Origin: Pseudofulvibacter geojedonensis | GTDB lineage: Bacteria > Bacteroidota > Bacteroidia > Flavobacteriales > Flavobacteriaceae | Assembly: GCF_042675745.1 (NCBI RefSeq) | Contig: NZ_JBHTJM010000005.1 | Location: 186,001 to 250,000 of the forward strand | DNA length: 64,000 nt | Direction: 5' to 3' | Part shown: in pieces, positions 24,260-33,376 of the stretch | Layout of the letters: the number at the start of each line of letters is the position of its first letter | How positions within the stretch are numbered: the first letter of the stretch is position 1 | The notes under the pieces: generated by a model | Databases searched by the model: none | Seen by the model: only the letters and a program-made list of their open reading frames with translations | What the model was told of the DNA's origin: nothing | Program-made: the position numbers and the translations under genes

Positions 24260-25034
24260 TACAAGTTTTAACATACAAGAGTTTATAGATTCTGGCATGC
24301 TGGAGTTATATGTTGCTGGAGTTTTATCTGAACAAGAAAATTTAGAAATACACAATATTATAGAAGAACATAAAGAAGTAAAAGAATATGTAATTTCTTT
24401 AGAAAAAGATATTGCTAAATTTACTGGTTTATATTCACCTTCTAGCTTCTCTCTTGAGAGTACAGATATTACCAAAAATTCAGCTAATGAAACAAAAGTA
24501 ATACAAATGCCTCAAGCAAAAAAGAACTGGACTACTTATACAGGCTGGGCAGCATCTGTTATTTTAGCTTTAGGTTTAACTTATAACTTTTTTCAGAATG
24601 AATCTTTAAAAAATAAAGTTGTAGACATTAATAATGAAAAAGAGGTTATTCAAGAAAAATTAAACCAATCAGAATCACTTCTTAATATTATTAGAAATAA
24701 AGATGTTGTAGAAATTCCTTTAAATGCTCAAAATAATTTTAATGCATATGCCAAAATTTATTGGAATAAATCTACTCAAGATGTTCATCTAGATGTTAAA
24801 GGATTACCAGAACCTCCTGAAGGAAAAGTCTATCAAGTTTGGTCATTAACTCTAGACCCTCTTACCCCTACTAGCCTAGGAACTTTAGATGGTTTTGTTA
24901 ATAATGAGAGTAAAATTTTTACAATAAAAAATCCTAATGAATCTCAAGCATTTGGTATAACTTTAGAGCCTAAAGGAGGTAGCGAAACACCAACTATGAA
25001 CCAATTACATACACTAGGGGTTGTTAAGGTGTAG
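24252..25034 (+). CDS. RskA-like membrane anti-sigma factor
   Basis: A 260-residue protein. The N-terminal cytoplasmic part (about 1-85) would bind sigma, one membrane helix (about 93-110, GWAASVILALGL) follows, then a coiled stretch and the RskA domain with PEGKVYQVWSL and AFGITLEPKGG. Anti-sigma factors of this type are degraded by regulated proteolysis to release sigma. The start codon overlaps the sigma gene, giving coupled translation and matched amounts. Confidence 0.9.
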   Translation: MSNTSFNIQEFIDSGMLELYVAGVLSEQENLEIHNIIEEHKEVKEYVISLEKDIAKFTGLYSPSSFSLESTDITKNSANETKVIQMPQAKKNWTTYTGWAASVILALGLTYNFFQNESLKNKVVDINNEKEVIQEKLNQSESLLNIIRNKDVVEIPLNAQNNFNAYAKIYWNKSTQDVHLDVKGLPEPPEGKVYQVWSLTLDPLTPTSLGTLDGFVNNESKIFTIKNPNESQAFGITLEPKGGSETPTMNQLHTLGVVKV

Positions 25035-25093
25035 TTTACACTTCTATAACGTTAAAGTATTATTAATAATTTATCAGTTAAAAAATTAAGTGT

Positions 25094-25101
25094 TAGTTTT
25101 G
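25094..25101 (+). promoter_or_regulatory. -7 box before racemase operon
   Basis: TAGTTTTG matches TAnnTTTG. It is the best promoter candidate in the 286-base gap after the anti-sigma gene and could drive the GNAT/M20/racemase operon with a leader of roughly 220 bases, or a short ORF starting 8 bases later. Confidence 0.45.
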
Positions 25102-25109
25102 CGTCAATT

Positions 25110-25211
25110 ATGGTAAAAAAACTAAAAGACAAAAAAAACAAAAGAATATTTAACTTCAATTTTTTAGTTTTCAGGGTTCAGTCTGATAAATTTATACCTC
25201 CAGCAGTTTAA
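25110..25211 (+). CDS. Possible 33-residue leader peptide
   Basis: A short open frame, MVKKLKDKKNKRIFNF followed by about 17 residues, starts 8 bases after a perfect -7 box and would be translated from an almost leaderless message. It is basic at the N-terminus with a hydrophobic patch. No family is recognised. It could be a leader peptide of the racemase operon or simply chance in AT-rich DNA. Confidence 0.2.
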   Translation: MVKKLKDKKNKRIFNFNFLVFRVQSDKFIPPAV

Positions 25212-25320
25212 AATTTTATTACATATTTTATTATTAAAAACTTTTACTATTCATCTATAGTTTAAGTTTTTACTTATTCACTAATGTTAGGTTTTTTTAA
25301 CCTAACACAATTTTTATATT

Positions 25321-25773
25321 ATGCAAACAATAAAACTTACATTAAAAACGTATGATGCGTTTAATAGAATTTCTCAATTAGAAATTGATCGAGTAGCAAA
25401 CTTTTTATTCAAACACCTTGAAAAATATGGAGATTCAAGTACCGCCATTAGAAAAGCTATTGAGTATTCTGCAAAAGAAAGAACAGGGTTAGGAGGTTAT
25501 GTATTTACCATTGAAGATGGCCCAAATATAATTGCAGCATGTGTTGTAAATAAAACAGGCATGGATGAATACATACCAGAAAACATTTTAGTTTATATAG
25601 CCACTCATAATGAATACCGAGGAAAAGGGATTGGAAAAAAATTAATGACCTATGTTATTGAAAATACAAAAGGAGATATTGCTTTACATGTAGAAAAAGA
25701 TAACCCTGCTAAATTTTTATATGAAAAATTAGGGTTTACTAATCCGTATTTAGAAATGAGATTAACTAGGTAA
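25321..25773 (+). CDS. GNAT family N-acetyltransferase
   Basis: A 150-residue acetyltransferase with the acetyl-CoA loop NEYRGKGIGKKLM (motif A) and a C-terminal YEKLGF, the usual GNAT end. The N-terminus is helical and lacks a second domain. It is first of four genes packed with gaps of 5 bases or less, followed by an amidohydrolase and two racemases. I infer that it acetylates an amino acid or amine in that pathway. Confidence 0.85.
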   Translation: MQTIKLTLKTYDAFNRISQLEIDRVANFLFKHLEKYGDSSTAIRKAIEYSAKERTGLGGYVFTIEDGPNIIAACVVNKTGMDEYIPENILVYIATHNEYRGKGIGKKLMTYVIENTKGDIALHVEKDNPAKFLYEKLGFTNPYLEMRLTR

Positions 25774-25778
25774 TATTT

Positions 25779-26915
25779 ATGAATAAATTAGAAACTCTTT
25801 TATATCCATTAAGGCATAAGTTACATAGTTTTCCTGAGTTATCTGGAAAAGAAATTAAAACTCAAAAATTAATTGTTGATTTTTTAAAAACTCACACTAC
25901 TTGCAATATAAAGTCTATTGCAAATACTGGTGTGTTAGCTATTTTTAACAATGAAAACTCAAATAAAACTATTTTATTTAGAGCGGATATTGATGCGTTG
26001 CCTATTCATGAAATCAATAATTTCAAACACAAGTCTAAGGTAAAAGTGGTTTCTCATAAGTGCGGTCATGATGGGCACACTGCAATTTTATTGGGGCTAG
26101 CAAAGAAAATAACTGATAATCCCATTAATGATACTTCTATAATTTTACTTTTTCAGCCTGCTGAAGAAATTGGAAAGGGAGCTGCTCTGGCTTTAAAAGA
26201 CTCCTTTTTTGATAAAATTAAAATAGATTACGTATTTGCTCTACACAATTTACCTGGCTTTAACAAGAATGAAATTGTTGTAAAAAATGAGGAATTTACC
26301 AGTAATGTACTAAGTGTTATTATTACATTAAAAGGTAAAACGGCTCATGCATCGGAACCTGAAAATGGTATCAATCCAGCTATAGCTTTATCTGAAATTA
26401 TTAATTACAGTGAGTCTAGTAATGATACTGACCCAGCAAGTGATAATTTTTTCCTTTCTACCCCAATTTATATAAACATGGGGGAAAAAGCTTATGGAAT
26501 TTCTGCTGGATATGGAGAAATACACTTAACATTAAGAAGCAGGAAAACAAATTTAATGTTAGCTAACAAAAACAAATTAATCTCTTTTTTAAGCAGTCTT
26601 GAAAAAAAACATCATCTTAAAATAAGCACAGAATTTATTGAAGAGTTTTATTCTAACGTAAATAATACCCAAGCTGTAAATATTGTTAAAAAAACAGCCC
26701 TTAAGCAAGGCTTCAAAATTAACCCTATTGGCACACCTTTTAAATGGGGTGAAGATTTTGGGCTATTTACACAAAAATACAAGGGGGCAATGTTTGGCTT
26801 AGGAGCAGGGAAAGACTCACCTAATTTACACAATCCAGACTACGATTTTCCTAATGATATTATAATGACAGGAGTCAATATGTTTTACAATATAATACAA
26901 GAAATTAACCACTAA
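25779..26915 (+). CDS. M20-family amidohydrolase (N-acyl amino acid type)
   Basis: A 378-residue zinc-type amidohydrolase. The fold starts HKLHSFPELSGKE, and metal-site segments are RADIDALPI, HKCGHDGHTAILLG and FQPAEEIGKGA. The Cys in the second segment is typical of the IAA-amino-acid/N-acyl-amino-acid hydrolase group. It has no signal peptide, so it is cytosolic. Together with the upstream acetyltransferase and downstream racemases, a cycle acting on N-acyl amino acids is plausible. The stop overlaps the next start (TAATG). Confidence 0.88.
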   Translation: MNKLETLLYPLRHKLHSFPELSGKEIKTQKLIVDFLKTHTTCNIKSIANTGVLAIFNNENSNKTILFRADIDALPIHEINNFKHKSKVKVVSHKCGHDGHTAILLGLAKKITDNPINDTSIILLFQPAEEIGKGAALALKDSFFDKIKIDYVFALHNLPGFNKNEIVVKNEEFTSNVLSVIITLKGKTAHASEPENGINPAIALSEIINYSESSNDTDPASDNFFLSTPIYINMGEKAYGISAGYGEIHLTLRSRKTNLMLANKNKLISFLSSLEKKHHLKISTEFIEEFYSNVNNTQAVNIVKKTALKQGFKINPIGTPFKWGEDFGLFTQKYKGAMFGLGAGKDSPNLHNPDYDFPNDIIMTGVNMFYNIIQEINH

Positions 26916-28069
26916 TGAACCATACTTCATATATAGAAATATCTGAATCAGCAATTCAAAATAACATAGATTTTATCAAGCAGTTTTTAGGTGATGAAAC
27001 TATTTTTTCATCGGTTGTTAAAGGTAATGCTTACGGACACGGAATTAACATATATTGTCCGTTAGCGTATAAATATGGAATTAGACATTTTAGTGTTTCA
27101 GATGCTCATGAAGCATATGAACTTAAAAGTTGTTTACCTAATGATGATGTAGAAATTATGATAATGGGGATGATTGAAAACGATCAGTTATCTTGGGCAA
27201 TCAATAATAATATATCTTTTTATGTATTTGAAGAAAATAGATTAAAAAACGCTTTATTTTATGCTAAAAAATTTAAAAAAACAGCTCAAATACATATTGA
27301 AGTTGAAACAGGAATGAATAGAACTGGGTTTGAAAAATCTCAAATAACTTCAATTATTGATTTTGTAAAATCTAACTCTAAATTTTTAAAATTAAAAAGT
27401 GTTTGCTCTCACTTAGCTGGAGCAGAAAGTATTACTAACTACAAGAGAATCTCTAAACAAAGAAAGAATTTTAAACTCATAAAAAAAGAGATTAAGCAAC
27501 ATGTAAACTCAAGTCCTCTATTTCACTTAGCAAGTTCAGCAGCTACAATACGATATCCAAAAACTCAACTAGATTTAGTACGAATAGGAATACTACAATT
27601 TGGATATTTCCCTACAAAAGAAATTTTAGTTCACTACTTTAATAAAGAAAAGACATTTGTAAATCCTTTAAAGCGAATTGTTTCCTGGAAATCATCAGTA
27701 ATGGATATTAAAGTAGTTAAATCTGGTGAATTTATTGGTTATGGAACATCTTATTTTACTAACGAAGAAACAACTATAGCTATTATACCTGTTGGGTACT
27801 CTTCTGGTTACAATAGGTTATTAAGCAATAGAGGAAAAGTATTAATTAATGGGGATCGATTTAATGTTATTGGCACTGTTAATATGAATATGATGGCTGT
27901 TGATATTACTCATAATAAAAATATTAAAAAAGGCGATGAAGTGGTACTTATTGGCAGCCAAAAAGAAAAAGAAATAACCGTTTCATCATTTAACGATTCC
28001 ATCCAGTTAATTAACTATGAATTGCTAACAAGGCTTCCAAAAAACTTACCACGAATAATTACAAAATAA
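26915..28069 (+). CDS. Alanine racemase-family PLP enzyme
   Basis: A 384-residue fold-type III PLP enzyme. The PLP Lys is in SVVKGNAYGHG, and the catalytic Tyr is likely in GYGTSYFTNEE. The C-terminal domain has IPVGYSSGYNR and GTVNMNMMAVD. It resembles catabolic or broad-specificity alanine racemases. Being within an amidohydrolase/acetyltransferase operon, it may not be the housekeeping alr for peptidoglycan. Substrate specificity cannot be read here. Confidence 0.88.
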   Translation: MNHTSYIEISESAIQNNIDFIKQFLGDETIFSSVVKGNAYGHGINIYCPLAYKYGIRHFSVSDAHEAYELKSCLPNDDVEIMIMGMIENDQLSWAINNNISFYVFEENRLKNALFYAKKFKKTAQIHIEVETGMNRTGFEKSQITSIIDFVKSNSKFLKLKSVCSHLAGAESITNYKRISKQRKNFKLIKKEIKQHVNSSPLFHLASSAATIRYPKTQLDLVRIGILQFGYFPTKEILVHYFNKEKTFVNPLKRIVSWKSSVMDIKVVKSGEFIGYGTSYFTNEETTIAIIPVGYSSGYNRLLSNRGKVLINGDRFNVIGTVNMNMMAVDITHNKNIKKGDEVVLIGSQKEKEITVSSFNDSIQLINYELLTRLPKNLPRIITK

Positions 28070-28070
28070 A

Positions 28071-29168
28071 ATGGCAGAATTAATTATACATTCTAAACGA
28101 ATTAAAGAAAACATAAAAGCATTAAGTGAATTTTTTGAAGAAAAAGATATAGAATGGAGCTTAGTTACAAAAGTTTTTTCTGGTGATAAGACTTTTCTAA
28201 AAAAAATACTAACGAAAGATGTCATCGAAAAAATAAATTCTGTTGGTGATTCTAGACTTACGAGTTTAAAAAACTTAAGAGAAGTAAATCCTAATTTAAG
28301 AACCATTTACATAAAACCTCCAGCAAATATATATGTAGATGAAGTTGTTGAATACGCTGATATATCTCTAAACAGCTCATTATCTACCATTAAAAAACTC
28401 AATGCCTCAGCAAAGAAAAAGGGTAAAGTTCATCAAATAATAATAATGATTGAACTGGGTGAGCTTAGAGAAGGCGTACAACGAGATAATATAATTAGTT
28501 TTTACGAACAAGTCTTTAATTTATCTAATATAGAAGTAATAGGATTGGGGTCTAATTTAGGTTGTATGTATGGAGTAGAACCAACTTACGATAAGTTACT
28601 ACAATTGTCACTATACAAAGAATTGATATCTATTAAATTTAACAAAGAATTAAAATATATATCTGGTGGTAGCTCAATAACCTTACCTCTTTTAGATAAT
28701 AAAATTTTGCCTAAAGGAATAAATCATTTTAGAATTGGCGAAGCTGCATTTTTTGGTGTTAGTCCTCTAGAGAATAAAACCTTTAAGAACCTACACACAA
28801 ATACCTTTGAGTTTAACGCAAATATAATTGAGTTAAAAGAAAAAAAATTAGTGCCCGATGGTATAATTAACGATGCAAATATTGGTCATACTGTTGAGTA
28901 TAATGAAAAAGATATTACCGAAACATCATACAAAGCAATCTTAGATTTTGGCTTATTAGACGTTGATAAAAGTGATATTATATCTACTGACACTGATTTA
29001 TCTTTTGTTGGTGTTACCTCAGATATGATGGTAATTGATGTAGGAAATAATAAAAACCTTGAAGGTAAAACAAAATATAAAGTAGGAGATAAAATTAATT
29101 TTAAACTAAGTTATATGGGAGTTGCAAGACTATTGAACTCAAAGTTTATTGACAAAATATATATGTAG
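28071..29168 (+). CDS. Alanine/ornithine racemase-type PLP enzyme
   Basis: A 365-residue protein of the second alanine-racemase-like group (N-terminal PLP barrel, ornithine-racemase/YhfX-like). The PLP Lys is probably in WSLVTKVFSG. The central MIELGELREGVQ and the GGSSITLPLL segment are typical. It begins one base after the upstream racemase, so both are made together. Two unrelated-specificity racemases in one operon is unusual. Confidence 0.8.
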   Translation: MAELIIHSKRIKENIKALSEFFEEKDIEWSLVTKVFSGDKTFLKKILTKDVIEKINSVGDSRLTSLKNLREVNPNLRTIYIKPPANIYVDEVVEYADISLNSSLSTIKKLNASAKKKGKVHQIIIMIELGELREGVQRDNIISFYEQVFNLSNIEVIGLGSNLGCMYGVEPTYDKLLQLSLYKELISIKFNKELKYISGGSSITLPLLDNKILPKGINHFRIGEAAFFGVSPLENKTFKNLHTNTFEFNANIIELKEKKLVPDGIINDANIGHTVEYNEKDITETSYKAILDFGLLDVDKSDIISTDTDLSFVGVTSDMMVIDVGNNKNLEGKTKYKVGDKINFKLSYMGVARLLNSKFIDKIYM

Positions 29169-29239
29169 TTTTAATTTAAAAGTACAAACAACTATATGTT
29201 AAGAATAACAAAATCTTAATTATTCAATAATTTAGAAAC

Positions 29240-31747
29240 CTAAAAAGTAGCTCGAATAGAGATATTAGGTGTTAATTGTAATGAATTTATATTTACCTCT
29301 TTAATATTATTAGTAGCAGATTCGTCAACAACATAATAACGTTGCAAACTTTGCTTGGTATTTAACACATTCAATACGCCTGCTTTAAGATCTATCTTTA
29401 GTTTATTTTTAATTGTTTTACTAAATGATATTGAAGCATCCAATCTTGAGTAATGAGGCAATCTTTCACTGTTTAAATTGCTGTAATTAACCACTGTAAA
29501 ACTCCCATTTTGAGTAGTTTCATTTCCTTCTTCAGGAATTGAGTATGGCTTTCCTGATTTAACATTATAGATAAACGAAAAGCTCAAATTCTTATTAACT
29601 GTATATGCTACACCTGTAGTGTTAGAATGCGAAACATCATTACTCGAAGGAAAGTAATTGGTTTCAATTTCTTTAAATAACAGTTCGCTTTTACTGAGAG
29701 TATAGCTCGACCAAAAATTAAACTTATTAAACCTTTTGTTAACTATAGTTTCTAAACCATAAGATCTTTGTTTTCCGGCTAGTCTCCTGTCTCTAACCTG
29801 ATTTTGAAATCCTTGACCAGATATTAACACACCATTAGTTTCTTTATTAAAAATATTAAAATCAGCCATAAATTTCTTTCTATTAAAGTTAATTCCGCCT
29901 GAAAATTGCCTGCTTTTTATAAGAGGTATTTTATCATCTGTAATAACCCAACGCCTATTTTCAATTCCAAGAAAATCATCTAAGAAATCTATTACTTGTG
30001 AAGTATATTGTGATTTTTGCTCATATTTTCCGGTAATATTAAGATATCTTGATAATTGATAATTGATATTAAATCGTGGTTCAAGAGTAGTTTTATTTAT
30101 TTTATCAAAATAGTTAAATCGCAAACCAATTCTAGAATAAAGTTTTTTATTTCTAAACAAATATTCTCCAAATCCAGAGTGATTTACCATAACACCTTTT
30201 TGAACTCTAACAAAAAAAGGATCATTTACATTGGCAGAACTCAATACTCCTGTTTCGTTTAATTGATACCCAAAGTTAATATTATGGTTCTTATTAAAAT
30301 CATAGTTAAAATCTGTTTTTATAGAATTTTCTACAACTTCATTTTCTTGCTGTAACAATTGTTGCTGATTATTTTGATAGTTGTTAGACTCTAACTTATA
30401 TTCGGTTCTATAGGCTCCTATGTTTGCCCTAAATTTATTAGATATATCAAAATTGTAACCCAAACCATAAGCAATACTGTTTTGCTTAATTACATCTAAT
30501 AAATCACTATCAGAGCTTTCTTGATGCTCTAATTTATTATTAATTGTAATAAAGTTTAAATGTATTTTATGTCTATCAGATAACTTTATAATGCTATTTA
30601 AATTTACATCATAAAAACTAAAGTCTGTTCTATCTGAATCGTTTCCTATGTTGTTATTTTGAAACACTTTTTCAAAATAAGATTCATATGTTGGAGTTGA
30701 AAAAACATCATTTACAGACCTTCTTACAGAAGCATTCACTTGAACTTTTTTTGAAACAGGAACTTTTATATAACCATCTACAGAAACTAAATCTACACCT
30801 ACACTAGAAATTATTGAATCTTTTATACTTTTATCTGATTCTAAAAAAAATGAACTCGATACACCATCATTGTATTTTGCACTTGTACCATCTTTAGTTA
30901 TTGATATATTATCAGTAAGAAATGGGTTTACACCAGATATTAACCCAAAAAAATGTGATGAATGATAAAGCTTAATATTATCCCAGTAAACTGTATTTTG
31001 GTCACTAGCTCCATTACGAACATTAATATTTGCTATAGATTCATCATGAGATTCAATTCCTGGTAAAATTTGTGAAGTCTGTAATAAATCTGGATTAACT
31101 TGCCCTCCTAATATTTTAAACTTATTGGTGTTTAGAGAAATAGTTCCATCATCTAATTTATCTAAACTTTTTAAAATATAATTTTTAATAGATACTGTTG
31201 TTAATTCTATAGGATTCTCGGTTAATTGATACTCTTTACAACTATTGTCTACAGAGTAAAAAAGATTGACATTTCTTACTTGAGTCTCATAACTTAAATG
31301 ACTTATTTCTATAAAATCTGATATTTCTAGATTAGATAATTTAAAAAAACCTTCTTGGTTTGAAATTGTTCCTTCATTTTTTCCTAAAACATAAATGTTA
31401 GCTTCAGGCAAAGCTTTTCCATTAGCGTCTTTTAAGTATCCACAAACGTCTACTAAATTCTTTTTTAAAGCTATAGAAATATACCTTGAATCTATTTGTA
31501 CAAGATCTAAATATGTATTGCTATTTATATACGCAATAAAGTCATTAATTGTAGCAATATTGTTAACCTCGTTAAATGTTTCTAATTCAATTTTTTCTAT
31601 ACTTTTATCTGCATAAGAAAATTTAACCTCGAATTTTTTCTCTATTTGGCCAATAACTTTTTTAAAATTATTATTCTGAGCTATTGAAAATGGAGTGATA
31701 AATAGAAATAAAATAAAATATAACCTATTTATATATGGTAATAACAT
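29240..31747 (-). CDS. TonB-dependent receptor with STN domain (FecA-like)
   Basis: An 835-residue outer-membrane receptor. Signal peptide ending SIAQ, then an N-terminal secretin/TonB (STN) domain (about 30-105), a carboxypeptidase-D-like repeat (about 110-190), plug and barrel. STN-bearing receptors pass a ligand signal to FecR in the periplasm, and fecR lies directly upstream with a 23-base overlap. This marks it as a sensor-transducer. Ligand unknown. Confidence 0.9.
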   Translation of the reverse strand: MLLPYINRLYFILFLFITPFSIAQNNNFKKVIGQIEKKFEVKFSYADKSIEKIELETFNEVNNIATINDFIAYINSNTYLDLVQIDSRYISIALKKNLVDVCGYLKDANGKALPEANIYVLGKNEGTISNQEGFFKLSNLEISDFIEISHLSYETQVRNVNLFYSVDNSCKEYQLTENPIELTTVSIKNYILKSLDKLDDGTISLNTNKFKILGGQVNPDLLQTSQILPGIESHDESIANINVRNGASDQNTVYWDNIKLYHSSHFFGLISGVNPFLTDNISITKDGTSAKYNDGVSSSFFLESDKSIKDSIISSVGVDLVSVDGYIKVPVSKKVQVNASVRRSVNDVFSTPTYESYFEKVFQNNNIGNDSDRTDFSFYDVNLNSIIKLSDRHKIHLNFITINNKLEHQESSDSDLLDVIKQNSIAYGLGYNFDISNKFRANIGAYRTEYKLESNNYQNNQQQLLQQENEVVENSIKTDFNYDFNKNHNINFGYQLNETGVLSSANVNDPFFVRVQKGVMVNHSGFGEYLFRNKKLYSRIGLRFNYFDKINKTTLEPRFNINYQLSRYLNITGKYEQKSQYTSQVIDFLDDFLGIENRRWVITDDKIPLIKSRQFSGGINFNRKKFMADFNIFNKETNGVLISGQGFQNQVRDRRLAGKQRSYGLETIVNKRFNKFNFWSSYTLSKSELLFKEIETNYFPSSNDVSHSNTTGVAYTVNKNLSFSFIYNVKSGKPYSIPEEGNETTQNGSFTVVNYSNLNSERLPHYSRLDASISFSKTIKNKLKIDLKAGVLNVLNTKQSLQRYYVVDESATNNIKEVNINSLQLTPNISIRATF

Positions 31748-32630
31748 TTCCTTTTTGTTCGTATTTAAGATTCAAAGGTAGTGTAATTGATTTAATTGCA
31801 GAAGAAAGGTTTTTATTTGTAAAAGCACCCGAATATGTAAAGTCGCTATCGTTTGCATTGTACTTTATATCTACATTGTATTGCCTTTCGAACTCCTGCA
31901 AAACTTCTGTAAATGCAACTTGATGAAAAACACTCTCGTTATTCATCCAACTTGGTGTAGTTAAATGAGTGTTATTGTATGCTTGAATTTCTCCATTAGC
32001 ATCTAACCTAACACCTTGCCCTTTAGTTAATTCAAAAGATTTGTTTTTTATATTAACCTTTACTTTTCCTGTAAAACAGAATACATTAAAATCTTGTTTT
32101 CTAGACTTTATATTAAAAGAGGTTCCTAATACAGAAATATTTCCAAAATCTGTTTTTACCAAAAAGGCTCCTTTTTTTCTAACATCAAAAAAAGCTTCAC
32201 CTGTTAAATCTAAAACTCTATTATTAGCAAACTTTTTTTCATTAAATAAAATTTCAGAACCTGCATTTAAATTAATAAATGTATCGTCAGATAAAGTAAA
32301 ATCTTTTACTTGGGCATACTCTGTACTATAAGATGTTTTGCTGTTGCTAAAATAGAAAATGCTAAGTCCTAATAAAATTAGGAACGAAGCTGCTACTCTA
32401 AAAAATGTTTGTTTGTAAAGCGGAATAACTTTAGCTTTTTTGCTAGATGAAACTCGATATTTAAAATCTTCTAATGCTTTTTCTTCATCTAAAACCGGGT
32501 AATTTAACAGCTTAGATGTTTCTATAATCTCTTCAAAATCTTTAAAATCATTGGTTTTCTTGAAATTATCAAGTTCGCTGACTGACATTTCATCGTTTAA
32601 CCACCTTAATATGTCTTTTTCGTTTTTCAT
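31725..32630 (-). CDS. FecR-type transmembrane anti-sigma regulator
   Basis: A 301-residue FecR protein. Short N-terminal cytoplasmic part, one membrane helix (about 81-97, AASFLILLGLSIFY), then the periplasmic FecR domain (SDDTFINLNAGSEILF, VLDLTGEAFFDV) and a C-terminal STN-like domain. It would relay the receptor signal to the sigma factor encoded just upstream. A bipartite ECF motif lies between sigma and fecR, so fecR and the receptor may be controlled apart from sigma. Confidence 0.92.
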   Translation of the reverse strand: MKNEKDILRWLNDEMSVSELDNFKKTNDFKDFEEIIETSKLLNYPVLDEEKALEDFKYRVSSSKKAKVIPLYKQTFFRVAASFLILLGLSIFYFSNSKTSYSTEYAQVKDFTLSDDTFINLNAGSEILFNEKKFANNRVLDLTGEAFFDVRKKGAFLVKTDFGNISVLGTSFNIKSRKQDFNVFCFTGKVKVNIKNKSFELTKGQGVRLDANGEIQAYNNTHLTTPSWMNNESVFHQVAFTEVLQEFERQYNVDIKYNANDSDFTYSGAFTNKNLSSAIKSITLPLNLKYEQKGNVITIYK

Positions 32631-32640
32631 TTCATTTACA

Positions 32641-32664
32641 AGACAACTATCATGTTTTTTACCC
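32641..32664 (-). promoter_or_regulatory. ECF promoter motif upstream of fecR
   Basis: On the minus strand GGGTA (32660-32664), a 14-base spacer and TGTCT (32641-32645), 11 bases before the fecR ATG. The same elements with the same spacing precede the divergent DUF4382 gene. Confidence 0.6.
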
Positions 32665-32672
32665 TAACTAAT

Positions 32673-33194
32673 TTATTTTATTTCTTCAATTTTATCTCTT
32701 AACACACTTAAAGCCTTGCTCATTCTTTTTTCTACTGCTTTTACAGAAATGTCTAATAGTTCTGCAATTTCTCTATACTTCTTACCTTCAATCCTATTAA
32801 GTAAAAATACTTCGCGTTGAGCATCTGTTAATTCACTAATTGCTTTTTCAAGCCTTATCTTAAATTCCTTTTGACGCAAAGTAACTTCTGGAGAATCGTT
32901 ATCTATGTATAGATTATTACTTTGTTTAGCATGTTTTCTAACTACTTTTTCATGCTTTTTAATATTGAAAAAAATGTTTCTTGCTGTAGATAATAAATAC
33001 GACTTAGCCTTACTTACGTCAAACTTATCGCAGTTATTCCATATTTTAATAAAAGCTTCCTGTACAACATCTAAGGCTTCGTCTCTATTGTTGTTTTTGG
33101 CAACAATAAACCTAAAAACCTGATTTACCTCCTTTTTATAAAAGGAGTCGAATTCACGTTCATCACAAAGGTTATTAATATTGGGTTCAGACAT
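32673..33194 (-). CDS. FecI-like ECF sigma factor
   Basis: A 173-residue ECF sigma factor. Region 2 has DEALDVVQEAFIKIWNN and region 4 has GKKYREIAELLDISVKAVEK. It resembles the Bacteroidota FecI group, which pairs with FecR and an STN-bearing TonB receptor, both present downstream. The shared GGGTR-N14-TGTCT motif in front of fecR and of the divergent DUF4382 gene is its likely target. Confidence 0.93.
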   Translation of the reverse strand: MSEPNINNLCDEREFDSFYKKEVNQVFRFIVAKNNNRDEALDVVQEAFIKIWNNCDKFDVSKAKSYLLSTARNIFFNIKKHEKVVRKHAKQSNNLYIDNDSPEVTLRQKEFKIRLEKAISELTDAQREVFLLNRIEGKKYREIAELLDISVKAVEKRMSKALSVLRDKIEEIK

Positions 33195-33320
33195 AAGATC
33201 AAATTTAATGTTTTGACATTAAAATCATCATATTTTCATTTTTTAAATATAAAAATCATTTTTTTCAAACATTAAAACACTCAAAAACAATACTTTATAA
33301 AAATATTCTTTTTTTAGGTA

Positions 33321-33344
33321 GGGTGATTTTTTTTTTAGGTGTCT
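33321..33344 (+). promoter_or_regulatory. ECF promoter motif upstream of DUF4382 gene
   Basis: GGGTG (33321-33325), a 14-base spacer that is mostly T, and TGTCT (33340-33344). The architecture is identical to the site before fecR, so the divergent arms probably belong to one regulon. Confidence 0.6.
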
Positions 33345-33376
33345 ACTTGATGAATTTAACTTTTAAAATACAAATT

